Source of the DNA: Wocania_A spongiicola
Lineage (GTDB): Bacteria > Bacteroidota > Bacteroidia > Flavobacteriales > Flavobacteriaceae
Direction of reading: 5' to 3'
Assembly: GCF_023502325.1 (NCBI RefSeq)
Contig: NZ_JAMFLZ010000002.1
Coordinates: 62,001 to 126,000, forward strand
Length of the DNA stretch: 64,000 bases
Every line of letters starts with the position of its first letter. The stretch's first letter is position 1. Below the pieces are notes generated by a model. It saw nothing but the letters and a program-made list of their open reading frames with translations. It was not told the DNA's origin and made no database searches. Both the position numbers and the translations under genes were made by a program. Shown here in pieces: positions 26,080 to 34,562 of the stretch.

Positions 26080-27708
26080 TTATTCCCCTAAAAACGGATA
26101 GCGATAATCTGTTGGAGTAACAAATGTTTCTTTTATCATTCTTGGTGATACCCAACGTAATAAGTTTTGAGCAGAACCTGCTTTATCATTAGTTCCAGAA
26201 GCTCTTGCTCCACCAAAAGGTTGTTGGCCTACAACTGCACCAGTTGGTTTATCATTAATATAAAAGTTTCCAGCGGCATTTTGTAAAGCTTCAGTAGCTT
26301 GCGTTACTGCATATCTGTCGGTAGATAAAATAGCACCTGTTAAAGCATATTCGCTAGTTTCGTCTACTAGTTTTAAAGTTTCCGCGTAAGCGTCGTCTTC
26401 ATAAACATAAATAGTAATTACAGGACCAAATAACTCTGTACACATAGTTGTGTATTTAGGATCTTTAGTAACAATAACTGTAGGTTCGATAAAATATCCT
26501 TTGCTTTTATCATAACCGCCACCAACTAGTATTTCTGCATCAGCATCAGCTTTTGCGCCATCAATATATTTAGCTAATTTATCAAAAGAACCTTCGTGAA
26601 TTACAGCGGTAATAAAATTGCTTAAATCTTCTGGAGACCCCATTTTAAAAGAGTTTACATCTTCAACAACATATTTCTTAACATCTGCCCAAAGACTTTG
26701 TGGAATATATGCACGAGAAGCTGCACTACATTTTTGTCCTTGAAATTCAAAAGCACCACGAACAATAGCAGTTGCTACTTGTTTTGCATTTGCAGATTTA
26801 TGAGCAACAATAAAATCTTTCCCACCAGTTTCTCCAACAATTCTTGGGTAAGTTTTATAGTTATGAATATTGTTTCCTATTTGTTTCCAAAGTTCTTTAA
26901 ATATAAAGGTAGAACCTGTAAAATGTAATCCAGAAAAATCTGGACTAGCCATTACTGTATTAGTAATCATAACAGGGTCTCCAAAAACTACATTAATAAC
27001 ACCAGGAGGAACACCAGCTTCGTCAAATACATCCATAATAACTTTGGCAGAATATACTTGACTATCACTAGGTTTCCAAACTACAACATTCCCCATTAAA
27101 GCCATGCATGCAGGAAGATTTCCTGCAATAGCTGTAAAGTTAAAAGGAGTAACAGCATATGTAAACCCTTCTAATGGGCGGTACTCAATACGGTTCCAAG
27201 CATCGCTTGTACTCTCTGGTTGTTCCATGTAAATGTCAGTCATAAACTGAACATTAAAACGTAAAAAATCAATCAACTCACAAGCCGCATCTATTTCTGC
27301 TTGATGCACCGTTTTAGACTGCGCTATCATAGTAGCAGCATTTATTTTAGCGCGGTAAGGACCAGCAATTAATTCTGCTGCTTTTAAAAAGATACCTGCG
27401 CGTTGTTCCCATGGCATTAACGACCAGCTTTTTCTAGCTTCTAAGGCTGTAGAAATGGCTGCATCAACATTAGATTGTTCGGCTAAATGGTATGTGCCTA
27501 CAATATGTTTATGATCATGCGGTGGAGACATTGTTCTTGTGTTTCCTGTAGTAACGTTTTGTCCGTTAATGTACATTGGTACATCAATTTGGCTATTAAA
27601 CATGTCTTTGTAAGCAGAAAGAACAGCTTCGCGCTCAGGTGAACCTGGAGCATATCCCTTAACTGGTTCGTTAACAGCTACTGGTACATTAAAAAATCCT
27701 TTTCCCAT
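26080..27708 (-). CDS. pruA: 1-pyrroline-5-carboxylate dehydrogenase
   Basis: 542-residue NAD-dependent aldehyde dehydrogenase that oxidises glutamate semialdehyde to glutamate (EC 1.2.1.88), the second step of proline breakdown. Full-length monofunctional PruA: no PutA fusion. Motifs: TPFNFTAIAGNLPA (187-200), FTGSTFIFKELW (263-274), general base E293 in VGETGGKDF, catalytic C327 in EFQGQKCSAASR, and QPFGGARASGTNDKAG near the end. A TAATTTTG -7-like box lies at 27757-27750. Proline dehydrogenase is not adjacent. Confidence 0.96.
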   Translation of the reverse strand: MGKGFFNVPVAVNEPVKGYAPGSPEREAVLSAYKDMFNSQIDVPMYINGQNVTTGNTRTMSPPHDHKHIVGTYHLAEQSNVDAAISTALEARKSWSLMPWEQRAGIFLKAAELIAGPYRAKINAATMIAQSKTVHQAEIDAACELIDFLRFNVQFMTDIYMEQPESTSDAWNRIEYRPLEGFTYAVTPFNFTAIAGNLPACMALMGNVVVWKPSDSQVYSAKVIMDVFDEAGVPPGVINVVFGDPVMITNTVMASPDFSGLHFTGSTFIFKELWKQIGNNIHNYKTYPRIVGETGGKDFIVAHKSANAKQVATAIVRGAFEFQGQKCSAASRAYIPQSLWADVKKYVVEDVNSFKMGSPEDLSNFITAVIHEGSFDKLAKYIDGAKADADAEILVGGGYDKSKGYFIEPTVIVTKDPKYTTMCTELFGPVITIYVYEDDAYAETLKLVDETSEYALTGAILSTDRYAVTQATEALQNAAGNFYINDKPTGAVVGQQPFGGARASGTNDKAGSAQNLLRWVSPRMIKETFVTPTDYRYPFLGE

Positions 27709-27858
27709 TATAATGTGTGTGTTTTATTGAATTGTCAAAAATTGAGCTGCAAAATTACGAATTTTTAAATGATTTATTAAATTGATGGTTTATTAAAATG
27801 GCGTTAAATATTAGTTATTTTTTGTAAGTTGGCAATCTGATTAAAGACTATCGATTAC

Positions 27859-28584
27859 ATGTGTACAGTAACTATAATTCCTAAAGGTGAAAATGACTTT
27901 GTGTTGACTTCAAATCGTGATGAAGCACCAAATAGAGTGTCGTTAAAACCTGAATTTTATACTATTAATGAAACTACAGTTTTATTTCCAAAAGATGAGA
28001 TTTCTGGAGGGACATGGATTGGTGTTAGCGAAAAAAACAGATTGATTTGTGTGCTTAATGGAGGTTTTGAGTTTCATGAACGTAAACCTGAATATAGATT
28101 GAGTAGAGGTGTGGTAGCTAATCATTTTATGGTTGCTGATACTTTGAAACATACTGTAAATACATATGATTTTGAAGATATTGAGCCTTTTACAATGGTG
28201 ATTGCAGATTGGAATTCTAATTTAGAATTTTATGAGTTGGTTTGGGACGGAACTGAGAAACATTTTACAAAGTTACCTTTAGAACCTAAAATTTGGTCGT
28301 CTTCTACGTTATATACCAAAGCCATGAAAACCGAACGATTAAATTGGTTTGAAGATTTTAAAAATGGAAATGAATTAAATAAAGAGTCATTAATAAACTT
28401 TCATAAAAGTGCTGGTAAAGAAAATATCGAATATGGCGTTGTTATGGATCGTCATTTTGTAAAAACTACTAGTATAACTCAAGTAGAAAAAACAAATCAT
28501 ACTGTAAAAATGCAGTATGAAAGTCTTGTAGACCACGTAATTACTTCAAAAACATTCCATATTCCGCAAATTGTTAATGAATAA
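27859..28584 (+). CDS. NRDE (TANGO2-like) family protein
   Basis: 241 residues beginning MCTVTIIPKG, with the family signature N19-R20-D21-E22 in LTSNRDEAPNR and GGTWIGVSEKNRLICVLNG downstream. This NTN-hydrolase-like family includes eukaryotic TANGO2; in bacteria its reaction is unknown. The second residue Cys could serve as a nucleophile if Met is removed, which is inference. Translationally coupled to the next gene, whose ATG lies inside the end of this one. Confidence 0.88.
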   Translation: MCTVTIIPKGENDFVLTSNRDEAPNRVSLKPEFYTINETTVLFPKDEISGGTWIGVSEKNRLICVLNGGFEFHERKPEYRLSRGVVANHFMVADTLKHTVNTYDFEDIEPFTMVIADWNSNLEFYELVWDGTEKHFTKLPLEPKIWSSSTLYTKAMKTERLNWFEDFKNGNELNKESLINFHKSAGKENIEYGVVMDRHFVKTTSITQVEKTNHTVKMQYESLVDHVITSKTFHIPQIVNE

Positions 28585-29569
28585 CACAGGCATTATTTTA
28601 ACCTTGGCGTATCCAGATACTATTGTAATGGTTTCTGAAGAATGGTTTTCTCCTTATTTACGTTTTTTAGGCGTTGGTAAAAAAGATTATTTGCGAGCAG
28701 GGCATGCCGCTTTGGTGTTGATTAATAAAGAAACTGGCATTTTAGAATATCATGATTTTGGACGTTATATTACGCCAGAACCAAACGGACGTGTTAGAGG
28801 AAGAGATACCGATAACGAATTGCATTTTCCGTTAAAAGCTGAAATTGAAAATGACTCTATTAAAAATTTAGATGCCATTTTAAAGTTTTTAGCAACTCAC
28901 CCAAAACTTACGCATGGTGATGGTAAATTAGTAGCTTCGGTTTGTAAGTCTATTGATTACCAAAAGGCTCGAGCGCATATTACGAAAATGCAAAACAAGC
29001 ATTTTGTACGTTACGCAGCATTTATAAAAGAGGCTTGCAATTGTGCACGTTTTGTTACCGATACATTAATAGTTTCGGTGTCAGATTCTCAAATAAAAAA
29101 GGATTTAAAAAATTCGAAATGGTTTACACCAAGCACTGTTGGTAATGTTTTATTGGCTGATACTGAAAATCATCCTTATGAGGTTTCTGAAACAGGTGTT
29201 ATTTCAGAATTTAAAGGATCACAAAAAAGTGAAAATATACGCTGCTTTTTAGATAAGTTGAAAAACCATAAAGTTAACTTAGTAGGAACACAGAAACCAA
29301 AACCAGTTGAGGATTTGCATGAAAAAGCACAATGGCTTTCTGGAATTGCTGCGGGAGCTTGGTTTGAGCTACATGAAACGGATGATGAGTTAGAATATAG
29401 ATTCAGACGTATTTCTCCATATGGGAATGTTGATGTAGATGCTATTTTTAAAATTAAGGATAAAACTTTCAATTATAATTTAGGATACCTATTTATACAT
29501 TATTCCAATTGCAAATTTTTTCAAGTGGAGCAGAATGGAAAGGTTTTTAGGTTTGAGAGGAAGCTTTGA
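28577..29569 (+). CDS. DUF6695 family protein
   Basis: 330 residues from ATG 28577; the frame could also begin at TTG 28571. Sequence blocks IILTLAYPDTIVMVSEEWFSPYL, HAALVLINKETGILEYHDFGRYITPEPNGRVRGRDT, and ACNCARFVTDTLI match the flavobacterial DUF6695 family as I recall it. The Cys in NCARF and the His in GHAALVL recall papain-like or NlpC-like amidase folds, but this is inference. Overlaps the NRDE gene by eight bases: a two-gene operon of unknown pathway. Confidence 0.75.
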   Translation: MNNTGIILTLAYPDTIVMVSEEWFSPYLRFLGVGKKDYLRAGHAALVLINKETGILEYHDFGRYITPEPNGRVRGRDTDNELHFPLKAEIENDSIKNLDAILKFLATHPKLTHGDGKLVASVCKSIDYQKARAHITKMQNKHFVRYAAFIKEACNCARFVTDTLIVSVSDSQIKKDLKNSKWFTPSTVGNVLLADTENHPYEVSETGVISEFKGSQKSENIRCFLDKLKNHKVNLVGTQKPKPVEDLHEKAQWLSGIAAGAWFELHETDDELEYRFRRISPYGNVDVDAIFKIKDKTFNYNLGYLFIHYSNCKFFQVEQNGKVFRFERKL

Positions 29570-29577
29570 TTCTTAAG

Positions 29578-30629
29578 TTAGTTTTTTAATCCTTTATTCC
29601 ACAATTCGTCAGAAGCATTTAAGTATTTTGGCTTCTCTATTTCTTCTTTCCATTTTTGCGAAACATATTTACTAACCTGAAGCCTAGAGTCAACTTTATT
29701 AAATGTTGAATTTGTAATCCACATGGGTTGAGAAGACCAATCAGAGTTTATATAACTAAATGCTTTGATTACATCTGAGTTTTTATTTATGGTCTTGAAA
29801 AAAGGTATGAACCATTCTTTCCATATTGTTTTTTCTAGCTTTTCTTTTTTTAAATCAGAATCGAAATATAAATTGTCTATTTGCCTTACTGGAGTTGCTT
29901 CCGAAATAAATACTGGCTTTTTATGTTTCCTCGCAAAAATGAGCATTTCTTGATCCGGTTGCCCAAAATAAGAATAGGCACACCAATCGACTAAATCATC
30001 ACCAGGATACCATGCTTCTAAAATATTTTGATTAGAACCTGTTCCTTTAGATTGCCAAACAAAAGCAACATTATCGACTTGTTTAGTTTTAAAAATAGAG
30101 TGTATTCTTTTCCATGCTTTTAAATAATATTTTTCTTATAATGATTCCAATCCCAACCATCAAACTCATAACCAATCCTTAAAAATATTGGACGCTTAGT
30201 AGATTTTATCCAATCGGCTAAATCTTTAATTAAGTAATCAAGCTTTCCTTTAGAAACATTTTTTTCATGGTTTACAAAGGATAACCCAATGGCTATAGCA
30301 CTGTTTTGATAAGTAGAATCTTGTAGATAAAGATTAGCCCAAGAATCTCCAGCTCCCCAATTGGCTTTGGTTTTAAGACCGTCTAACCCTTTGTTGTAGT
30401 GTCCGTATGATGTGTTATTTGGAGATAAGTTTGTATATGTTGTTACACCAGCGGGTATATCAAAATAATCAGTGTAACCATTATTGTAATCATCAAAGCC
30501 ACCAGTTGCTTCTAAATCTTGCCCAATAAAAACTAAGCATTTGCCATCTTCTGGTTCAAACTTTTGTGCAAATATTATGATGGACGAAGAAAGAAATAGT
30601 AATGTAAAAATGGAGCTTTTAAATCTCAT
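29578..30629 (-). pseudogene. Frameshifted GH26-like beta-glycanase
   Basis: Two frames form one protein. Upstream part 30629-30120 (signal peptide to ...DWNHYKKNII-stop, 169 aa) carries the probable acid/base E155 in RIGYEFDGWDWNHY. After a frame change near the five-T run at 30130-30134 the other frame continues YYLKAWKRIHSIFKT... and VAFVWQSKGTG, DWCAYSYFGQPDQEML, to the likely nucleophile Glu in PVFISEATP, ending at 29578. Together about 350 residues, the size and order of motifs expected for glycoside hydrolase family 26 (mannanase-like). A one-base loss in an A-run (coding strand) restores the frame, so either a recent pseudogene or a sequencing error. Confidence 0.7.
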
Positions 30630-30641
30630 ATTTCACCAAAT

Positions 30642-30745
30642 TAGGTATAACGTATTTGTATATGATTGGCTGTATAGTTTATTCTAAATTAGTAAAAGAA
30701 AACGAACGACTAGAAAACCGACAAGATTTCCTGATTACATACAAT
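30642..30745 (-). repeat. Cassette-like intergenic repeat, copy A
   Basis: On the minus strand the segment has TTCGTTTTCTTTTACTAATTTAG and ends in ACGTTATACC. The next intergenic gap (copy B) has nearly the same core and end, about 60 percent alike by eye over 95 bases. Lies after the lipoprotein gene at 30771 and before the GH26-like gene. Confidence 0.5.
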
Positions 30746-30770
30746 AAGTAATTTTAATTCTTCATTAAGA

Positions 30771-31463
30771 CTACTCAGAATCTTCAGGTAAAGGCGAAAT
30801 CATAATATGTGCTCTATGTGTTCCTGGATTCATAATCCAAGGATGATTTGGAGCCGGTGGTACTTTTGGTAAGCCGGTAGATTCTGATGTTGACCAAGGC
30901 ATGTATACTACATAACGGAGTTGAGCATCTTCAACCATAGAGGTTTCAGGGTTATACGTTGTTTTTGATCCGAAGTAGATGTGCAAAGTCGATCCAGGAA
31001 TTATTTTAAGTTGACCTGATTTCATTTCTGCTTCACGAATAGCAAAGATTTCTTTCCCTGTTTTGCCTTCAGCTTTTAGGGCTCTTCCTCTTGCCATAAA
31101 GGGTTCAAGGCTTTTATGATAACATGCGGCATTAAACCCAACCTTATTAGGATTGTCTGCAAGAACAATAAATTCATTATTTCCATCTCTTAACGTCACA
31201 AATTCACCTGCCATGTTATACCCAATAACTTTACAGCCTGATCTGCTTTCTGCAGGAGCAGCCATTAATGCAGTGGCAATTAAATCTTCATCAGTATCAA
31301 TAGTTTTTAATTGTTTATCTATATCATTTGATGCGTTTTCCGTTGCGGTTTCTGTTGCGGTTTCTGTTGCAGAGGGTTCTTGTATAGAGGTTTTAGTTTT
31401 GTCTGATGAATTACAAGAAATCAAAATTCCTGTAAAAACAAATGCTGTAATAATACGTTTCAT
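30771..31463 (-). CDS. Hypothetical lipoprotein (230 aa)
   Basis: Lipobox LISC (Cys17), then a low-complexity linker SATETATETATEN (31-43) that comes from a 12-base tandem repeat, then a globular part with YNMAGEFVTLRDGNNEFIVLADNP and PGTHRAHIMISPLP. No family is recognised. The conserved-looking C-terminal PNHPWIMNPGTHRAHIM might bind a ligand or metal through its histidines, which is speculation. It is flanked on both sides by the related intergenic repeats A and B, like a single-gene cassette. Confidence 0.65.
   Translation of the reverse strand: MKRIITAFVFTGILISCNSSDKTKTSIQEPSATETATETATENASNDIDKQLKTIDTDEDLIATALMAAPAESRSGCKVIGYNMAGEFVTLRDGNNEFIVLADNPNKVGFNAACYHKSLEPFMARGRALKAEGKTGKEIFAIREAEMKSGQLKIIPGSTLHIYFGSKTTYNPETSMVEDAQLRYVVYMPWSTSESTGLPKVPPAPNHPWIMNPGTHRAHIMISPLPEDSE
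31342..31370. repeat. Tandem 12-base repeat inside the lipoprotein gene
   Basis: GTTGCGGTTTCT occurs twice perfectly plus five bases of a third unit; it encodes the Thr-Ala/Glu linker. In-frame gain or loss of units would vary linker length. Confidence 0.8.
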
Positions 31464-31495
31464 GTTTTATTAATTTTTAGTATTGCTTTAATGAA

Positions 31496-31597
31496 GCATA
31501 ACGTGCTGGCCATGGTTTGTAGCTTTGAGAATGAACTAAGTTAGCAAAAGAAAACGAATCAGTGGGCAATCTATAGGATTTTCCGAGTATGTAATTA
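31496..31597 (-). repeat. Cassette-like intergenic repeat, copy B
   Basis: Minus-strand core TTCGTTTTCTTTTGCTAACTTAG and end CACGTTATGC, parallel to copy A. It lies downstream of the M23 gene and upstream of the lipoprotein gene, in the same orientation. Confidence 0.5.
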
Positions 31598-31636
31598 CCA
31601 AAACATTAACTATGCATGTTATTATAAAACGTTTTT

Positions 31637-32359
31637 TTAGTTTTTCTTTACTATTTGATTTTTTACGGGCTCCCCTCTTTCTATAAACCTATCATCTGCA
31701 TAATAATTTACAAATTGAGCAGGAAGGCCTATTCCGTTAAGATATTCTGGTGTGTTTTGCAAATGATAGTGTAAATGTGGACCAGAAGAATTTCCACTAT
31801 TTCCTGCCTTACCAACTTCTTGCCCTTTTACAACTGTATCGCCAACAGAAACTATTATTGACCCCTTTTTAAAATGTGCCATAAAAGAGTACTCACCATT
31901 TAAATGGTCTATCATAATATAATTCCCAGCAAGATTACTATCATTAATGTTCTCATTAACAGTGCCGGGTCTAACATTATCTTCAATATTATTTTCTAGA
32001 GCTATTATTTTTCCATCACCAGGTGCATTTAAACGTGCTCCAAAAGTATAAGTATCCTCATTTGTACCGCCATCTCCAGAAAAATAACTTCCATTTACTA
32101 CTTTGCCAATATCATACGCATATCTTTGACCAGAACCACGAGTAATAAAGTGGTGACCTCCTTCTAGGTGTGTTCTTCCTCCAACAGATACATACCATTC
32201 TTCATCAAACGGTAATTCTAAATCTGTTTTGGTTTGGTAATTTAAATAAATGTCTTCATCTCGTTTCCCATTATCACCAATTAAGGAGTCTGCACAAGAA
32301 ATTATCATTAAAATAAATAGGAGATAAAAAATATAAATTATAGATGTATTGAGTTTCAT
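31637..32359 (-). CDS. M23 family metallopeptidase lipoprotein
   Basis: 240 residues, lipobox IISC (Cys22). The LytM-like fold is clear from NAPGDGKIIALENN, GNYIMIDHLNGEYSFMAHFKKGS, GDTVVKGQEVGKAGNSGNSSGPHLHYHL. H162 and the HxH at 195-197 are the expected catalytic and zinc residues. The first zinc motif HxxxD is present as R79-Y-A-Y-D83, so its histidine is replaced, a variant seen in some M23 branches. Probably acts on peptidoglycan cross-bridges or is a degenerate activator. Start lies seven bases after the upstream gene ends: co-transcribed. Confidence 0.8.
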   Translation of the reverse strand: MKLNTSIIYIFYLLFILMIISCADSLIGDNGKRDEDIYLNYQTKTDLELPFDEEWYVSVGGRTHLEGGHHFITRGSGQRYAYDIGKVVNGSYFSGDGGTNEDTYTFGARLNAPGDGKIIALENNIEDNVRPGTVNENINDSNLAGNYIMIDHLNGEYSFMAHFKKGSIIVSVGDTVVKGQEVGKAGNSGNSSGPHLHYHLQNTPEYLNGIGLPAQFVNYYADDRFIERGEPVKNQIVKKN

Positions 32360-32365
32360 AATTAA

Positions 32366-33082
32366 TTAAAATTTATAGTTAATACCTAAGTTAATTTGAT
32401 GTTGTAATTCTCTAAAAATATTTGGAATTTGAAGTCTATTATATTTAAAATCATAGTTTAACTTTAAATCAAAATTGTTAGAAAATGTATAGCCGTACTC
32501 TAACTCCCATAAGGTACTTTGGTAGCGATTTAAAGAGTAGGTACTAAAACCAGAACTTTCCGTAACTCTTAATAAGGCTAGAGGAATAATTATTTTTGAC
32601 GTTAAATATTGCTTTTTGTTTAATTGATAAGTAAATCGACTTGCGATTCCAAACTCTTGCTCCGCAGCGTAATAGTTGCTATTTGAATATACTGACACAT
32701 TGGTTTGTGCTTGTAAACCTAGATGTATAGAAAAAGCGTTTTTATAATAAATTTGCTTTAAATACGAAAAGCCCAGTCCTGTTTTTGAATAGCCTGCATT
32801 AAGAGTTGGAATTAAATCTGTTTTTAATTCCGAATTTAAATAGTCTAATTTTATTTCAAATAAATTTTGATTTTTACTTATGCGTTCATAATTCAACTTG
32901 TAGATTAAACCATTATAATTGTAACGCGCAATTGGTGCAAATTCAAGATTTTTTAAAGCCCCAAAATTGTAACCTGTCGAAAATTCAAGTTTGTTTTTTT
33001 TAGTATTGGATTCTGTTTGCGTATATCCAGTAATATAGGAAAGTGAAAAAATCAGAATTAGAAATAGTAGTTTTATTTTCAT
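32366..33082 (-). CDS. Hypothetical outer-membrane beta-barrel protein
   Basis: 238 residues, signal peptide to about TGYTQ (22). The mature chain is alternating polar and hydrophobic strands rich in Tyr, Phe and Asn (KLEFSTGYNFGALKNLEFAPIARYNYNG, LEYGYTFSNNFDLKLNYDFKYN) and ends in LGINYKF with a C-terminal Phe, typical of small outer-membrane barrels. No family assigned. First gene of a pair with the M23 lipoprotein, which suggests a joint envelope role. Confidence 0.65.
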   Translation of the reverse strand: MKIKLLFLILIFSLSYITGYTQTESNTKKNKLEFSTGYNFGALKNLEFAPIARYNYNGLIYKLNYERISKNQNLFEIKLDYLNSELKTDLIPTLNAGYSKTGLGFSYLKQIYYKNAFSIHLGLQAQTNVSVYSNSNYYAAEQEFGIASRFTYQLNKKQYLTSKIIIPLALLRVTESSGFSTYSLNRYQSTLWELEYGYTFSNNFDLKLNYDFKYNRLQIPNIFRELQHQINLGINYKF

Positions 33083-33298
33083 AGAAAGTGAATTAGACCA
33101 CTAAACTATTTTTATTCTATTTCTACTATAGTTAAAATATATACAATTAGTCTTTTTTTAACTTATAAAAATTCTAGTATTCTGTTAAAATATGGAACAC
33201 TCATGTGTTAGAGTTCTGATATTTTATATCAGGTTAATGTATGACTCGTTGTTGTAATCATTGAGATAGTAAAAAGCAACTCCTATTGTTTAGCCACG

Positions 33299-33324
33299 GC
33301 TGATTTTCCGACAGGAAAATCAGC
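33299..33324. repeat. Perfect 11-bp stem hairpin (non-terminator)
   Basis: GCTGATTTTCC, loop GACA, then GGAAAATCAGC. No T-tract follows on either strand, so it is not a classical terminator. The 277-base gap around it (33083-33359) holds no ORF; TTAGCC-type boxes (33287-33294 and 33349-33354) flank it. Confidence 0.55.
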
Positions 33325-33359
33325 AGCAATGAATTATACATATTGTTAGCCTTTGTTGA

Positions 33360-33770
33360 TTAGGTTTTTGAATAAAGAAAATATCCACCTCCAATTATTA
33401 ATAGCGGAGAAGCGAAACAAAGAAGTATTATTGTCCATCTATATAATCCCCAAAAAGAAACAACTTTTTTTTCATCCGTTTTTTTAGAATAAACGATTTT
33501 AACTGTTTCACCTATTTTATAAGGTGCAGGACTAGAGCTAACATCACTTTTAAATGTTATTTTTCTATCAGTTTTATCAGTAAATTCAAAGACAGGTTTA
33601 TAGGTGTAACCATCATCACTACTTATCTTAATCAAGTCAATAACCTTTGCATTCGTTTTAATACCATTATGAATTAAATGTTTCGTGTTGTAATATTGTT
33701 TAGAAGCAAAATAAATGAGTACCATAGAGACAATAAGAAATCCTAAGTATAAATATTCAATCATTTTCAT
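33360..33770 (-). CDS. DUF3592 domain membrane protein
   Basis: 136 residues with a membrane helix at each end (6-22 and 110-132) and a beta-rich loop between them carrying YKPVFEFTDKTDRKITFKSD and APYKIGETVKIVYSKKTDEKKV, the DUF3592 pattern. Function of the family is unknown; the loop probably lies outside the cytoplasm. ATG at 33770; a second ATG two codons on is equally usable. Single gene in the accessory stretch. Confidence 0.75.
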   Translation of the reverse strand: MKMIEYLYLGFLIVSMVLIYFASKQYYNTKHLIHNGIKTNAKVIDLIKISSDDGYTYKPVFEFTDKTDRKITFKSDVSSSPAPYKIGETVKIVYSKKTDEKKVVSFWGLYRWTIILLCFASPLLIIGGGYFLYSKT

Positions 33771-33786
33771 AGAGTTTAAAAAGAAA

Positions 33787-33855
33787 GGTTAACGGCCTTG
33801 TGCATGATTTCGTTGCGTGTTTCAACAACTAAATTAGCACTATTTTTGTTATGCA
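33787..33855 (-). repeat. attC-like intergenic element, copy C
   Basis: On the minus strand it runs from GCATAAC, which overlaps the end of the 152-aa gene, to GTTAACC, near-inverted ends of the R''/R' kind, with GTGCTAATTTAGTTG inside like copies A and B. It closely follows the stop of the 152-aa membrane protein gene, the position of a cassette recombination site. No integrase is present. Confidence 0.4.
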
Positions 33856-34307
33856 TTGTTGGTAATATTTTTTTCTTTTCTGTTTTTATTCAGCCATTTT
33901 AAGCTCAATTTTATTCCGATTAATAGACTGATTCCCGCAAAAAATAAATTACTACTTTCTCCATCAAATTGTTGATTAAAAATTCCAACAAATAAAGTGT
34001 TAATAAACCCTGAGCTTATAAACCAAAAAGCCATAAATTGAAAAAAGTTCAAGCTCTTTGAGAATTTAAAAGTAATTGGGTTTTCATTCCAATTTGGTTT
34101 TTCAAACTTAAATCCGAGTAAACTCCAAAATTTGGTGATTAATGGAAGAAATGAAACAAAGAATAAAAAAGTCAGAATAATAATTCCGATAAAAAAGTCA
34201 TTTCTAAATTCCGTTTTTCTGCTAAAATCAACAAGCATTAGTGATAAAACACAAAGAATCAAAATCGCTAAACTTTTTATTTTTCCGATTTTATTCCAAT
34301 TTTTCAT
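33849..34307 (-). CDS. Hypothetical four-helix membrane protein (152 aa)
   Basis: Four hydrophobic segments: about 12-27 (LAILILCVLSLMLVDF), 38-58 (FIGIIILTFLFFVSFLPLI), 88-108 (FFQFMAFWFISSGFINTLFVGIF) and 120-137 (NLFFAGISLLIGIKLSLKW), with basic termini that place both ends in the cytoplasm. No family is recognised. Stands alone on the minus strand with a repeat at its 3' end, like other single genes of this region. Confidence 0.6.
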   Translation of the reverse strand: MKNWNKIGKIKSLAILILCVLSLMLVDFSRKTEFRNDFFIGIIILTFLFFVSFLPLITKFWSLLGFKFEKPNWNENPITFKFSKSLNFFQFMAFWFISSGFINTLFVGIFNQQFDGESSNLFFAGISLLIGIKLSLKWLNKNRKEKNITNNA

Positions 34308-34416
34308 TGTTTGCGTGTGATTAATAGTTGTCTATATACATTACTAAGACTAATATAGTTGATTTTTTATTTTCATTAACGTTAATTAATCACAAGTTGT
34401 TACCAAACGAAGGGTT

Positions 34417-34487
34417 CGCATTAGGGGTTGCAGTGGCATCCTTATTTTTTCGAGTCACGAGAAATAGATATAGCTTAAAGCCCAACT
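34417..34487 (+). ncRNA. Structured intergenic RNA, copy 3 (Flavo-1-like, partial)
   Basis: GCATTAGGGGTTGCAGTGGC (34419-34438) followed by ATCC gives the 5' hairpin with a G-U in place of an A-U pair. ATTTTTTCG pairs with CGAGAAAT, then GATATAGCTTAAAGCCCAAC. The 3' stem and closing CCC seen elsewhere are not clear, so it may be a decayed copy. Confidence 0.4.
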
Positions 34488-34562
34488 TTTTATATAAATA
34501 TTGTTTAAAATTTTAAGATGAGATGCTCCATCACTCAAAAAAGAGTGATTCGTAATAACGAA

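Noticed and set aside
33299..33324. Perfect hairpin as a terminator
   Set aside because: No T-tract follows it on either strand.
24002..34307. Whole accessory stretch as an integron or genomic island
   Set aside because: No integrase, transposase or tRNA junction found, and core genes pruA, NRDE and DUF6695 sit inside it. Only local repeats are claimed.
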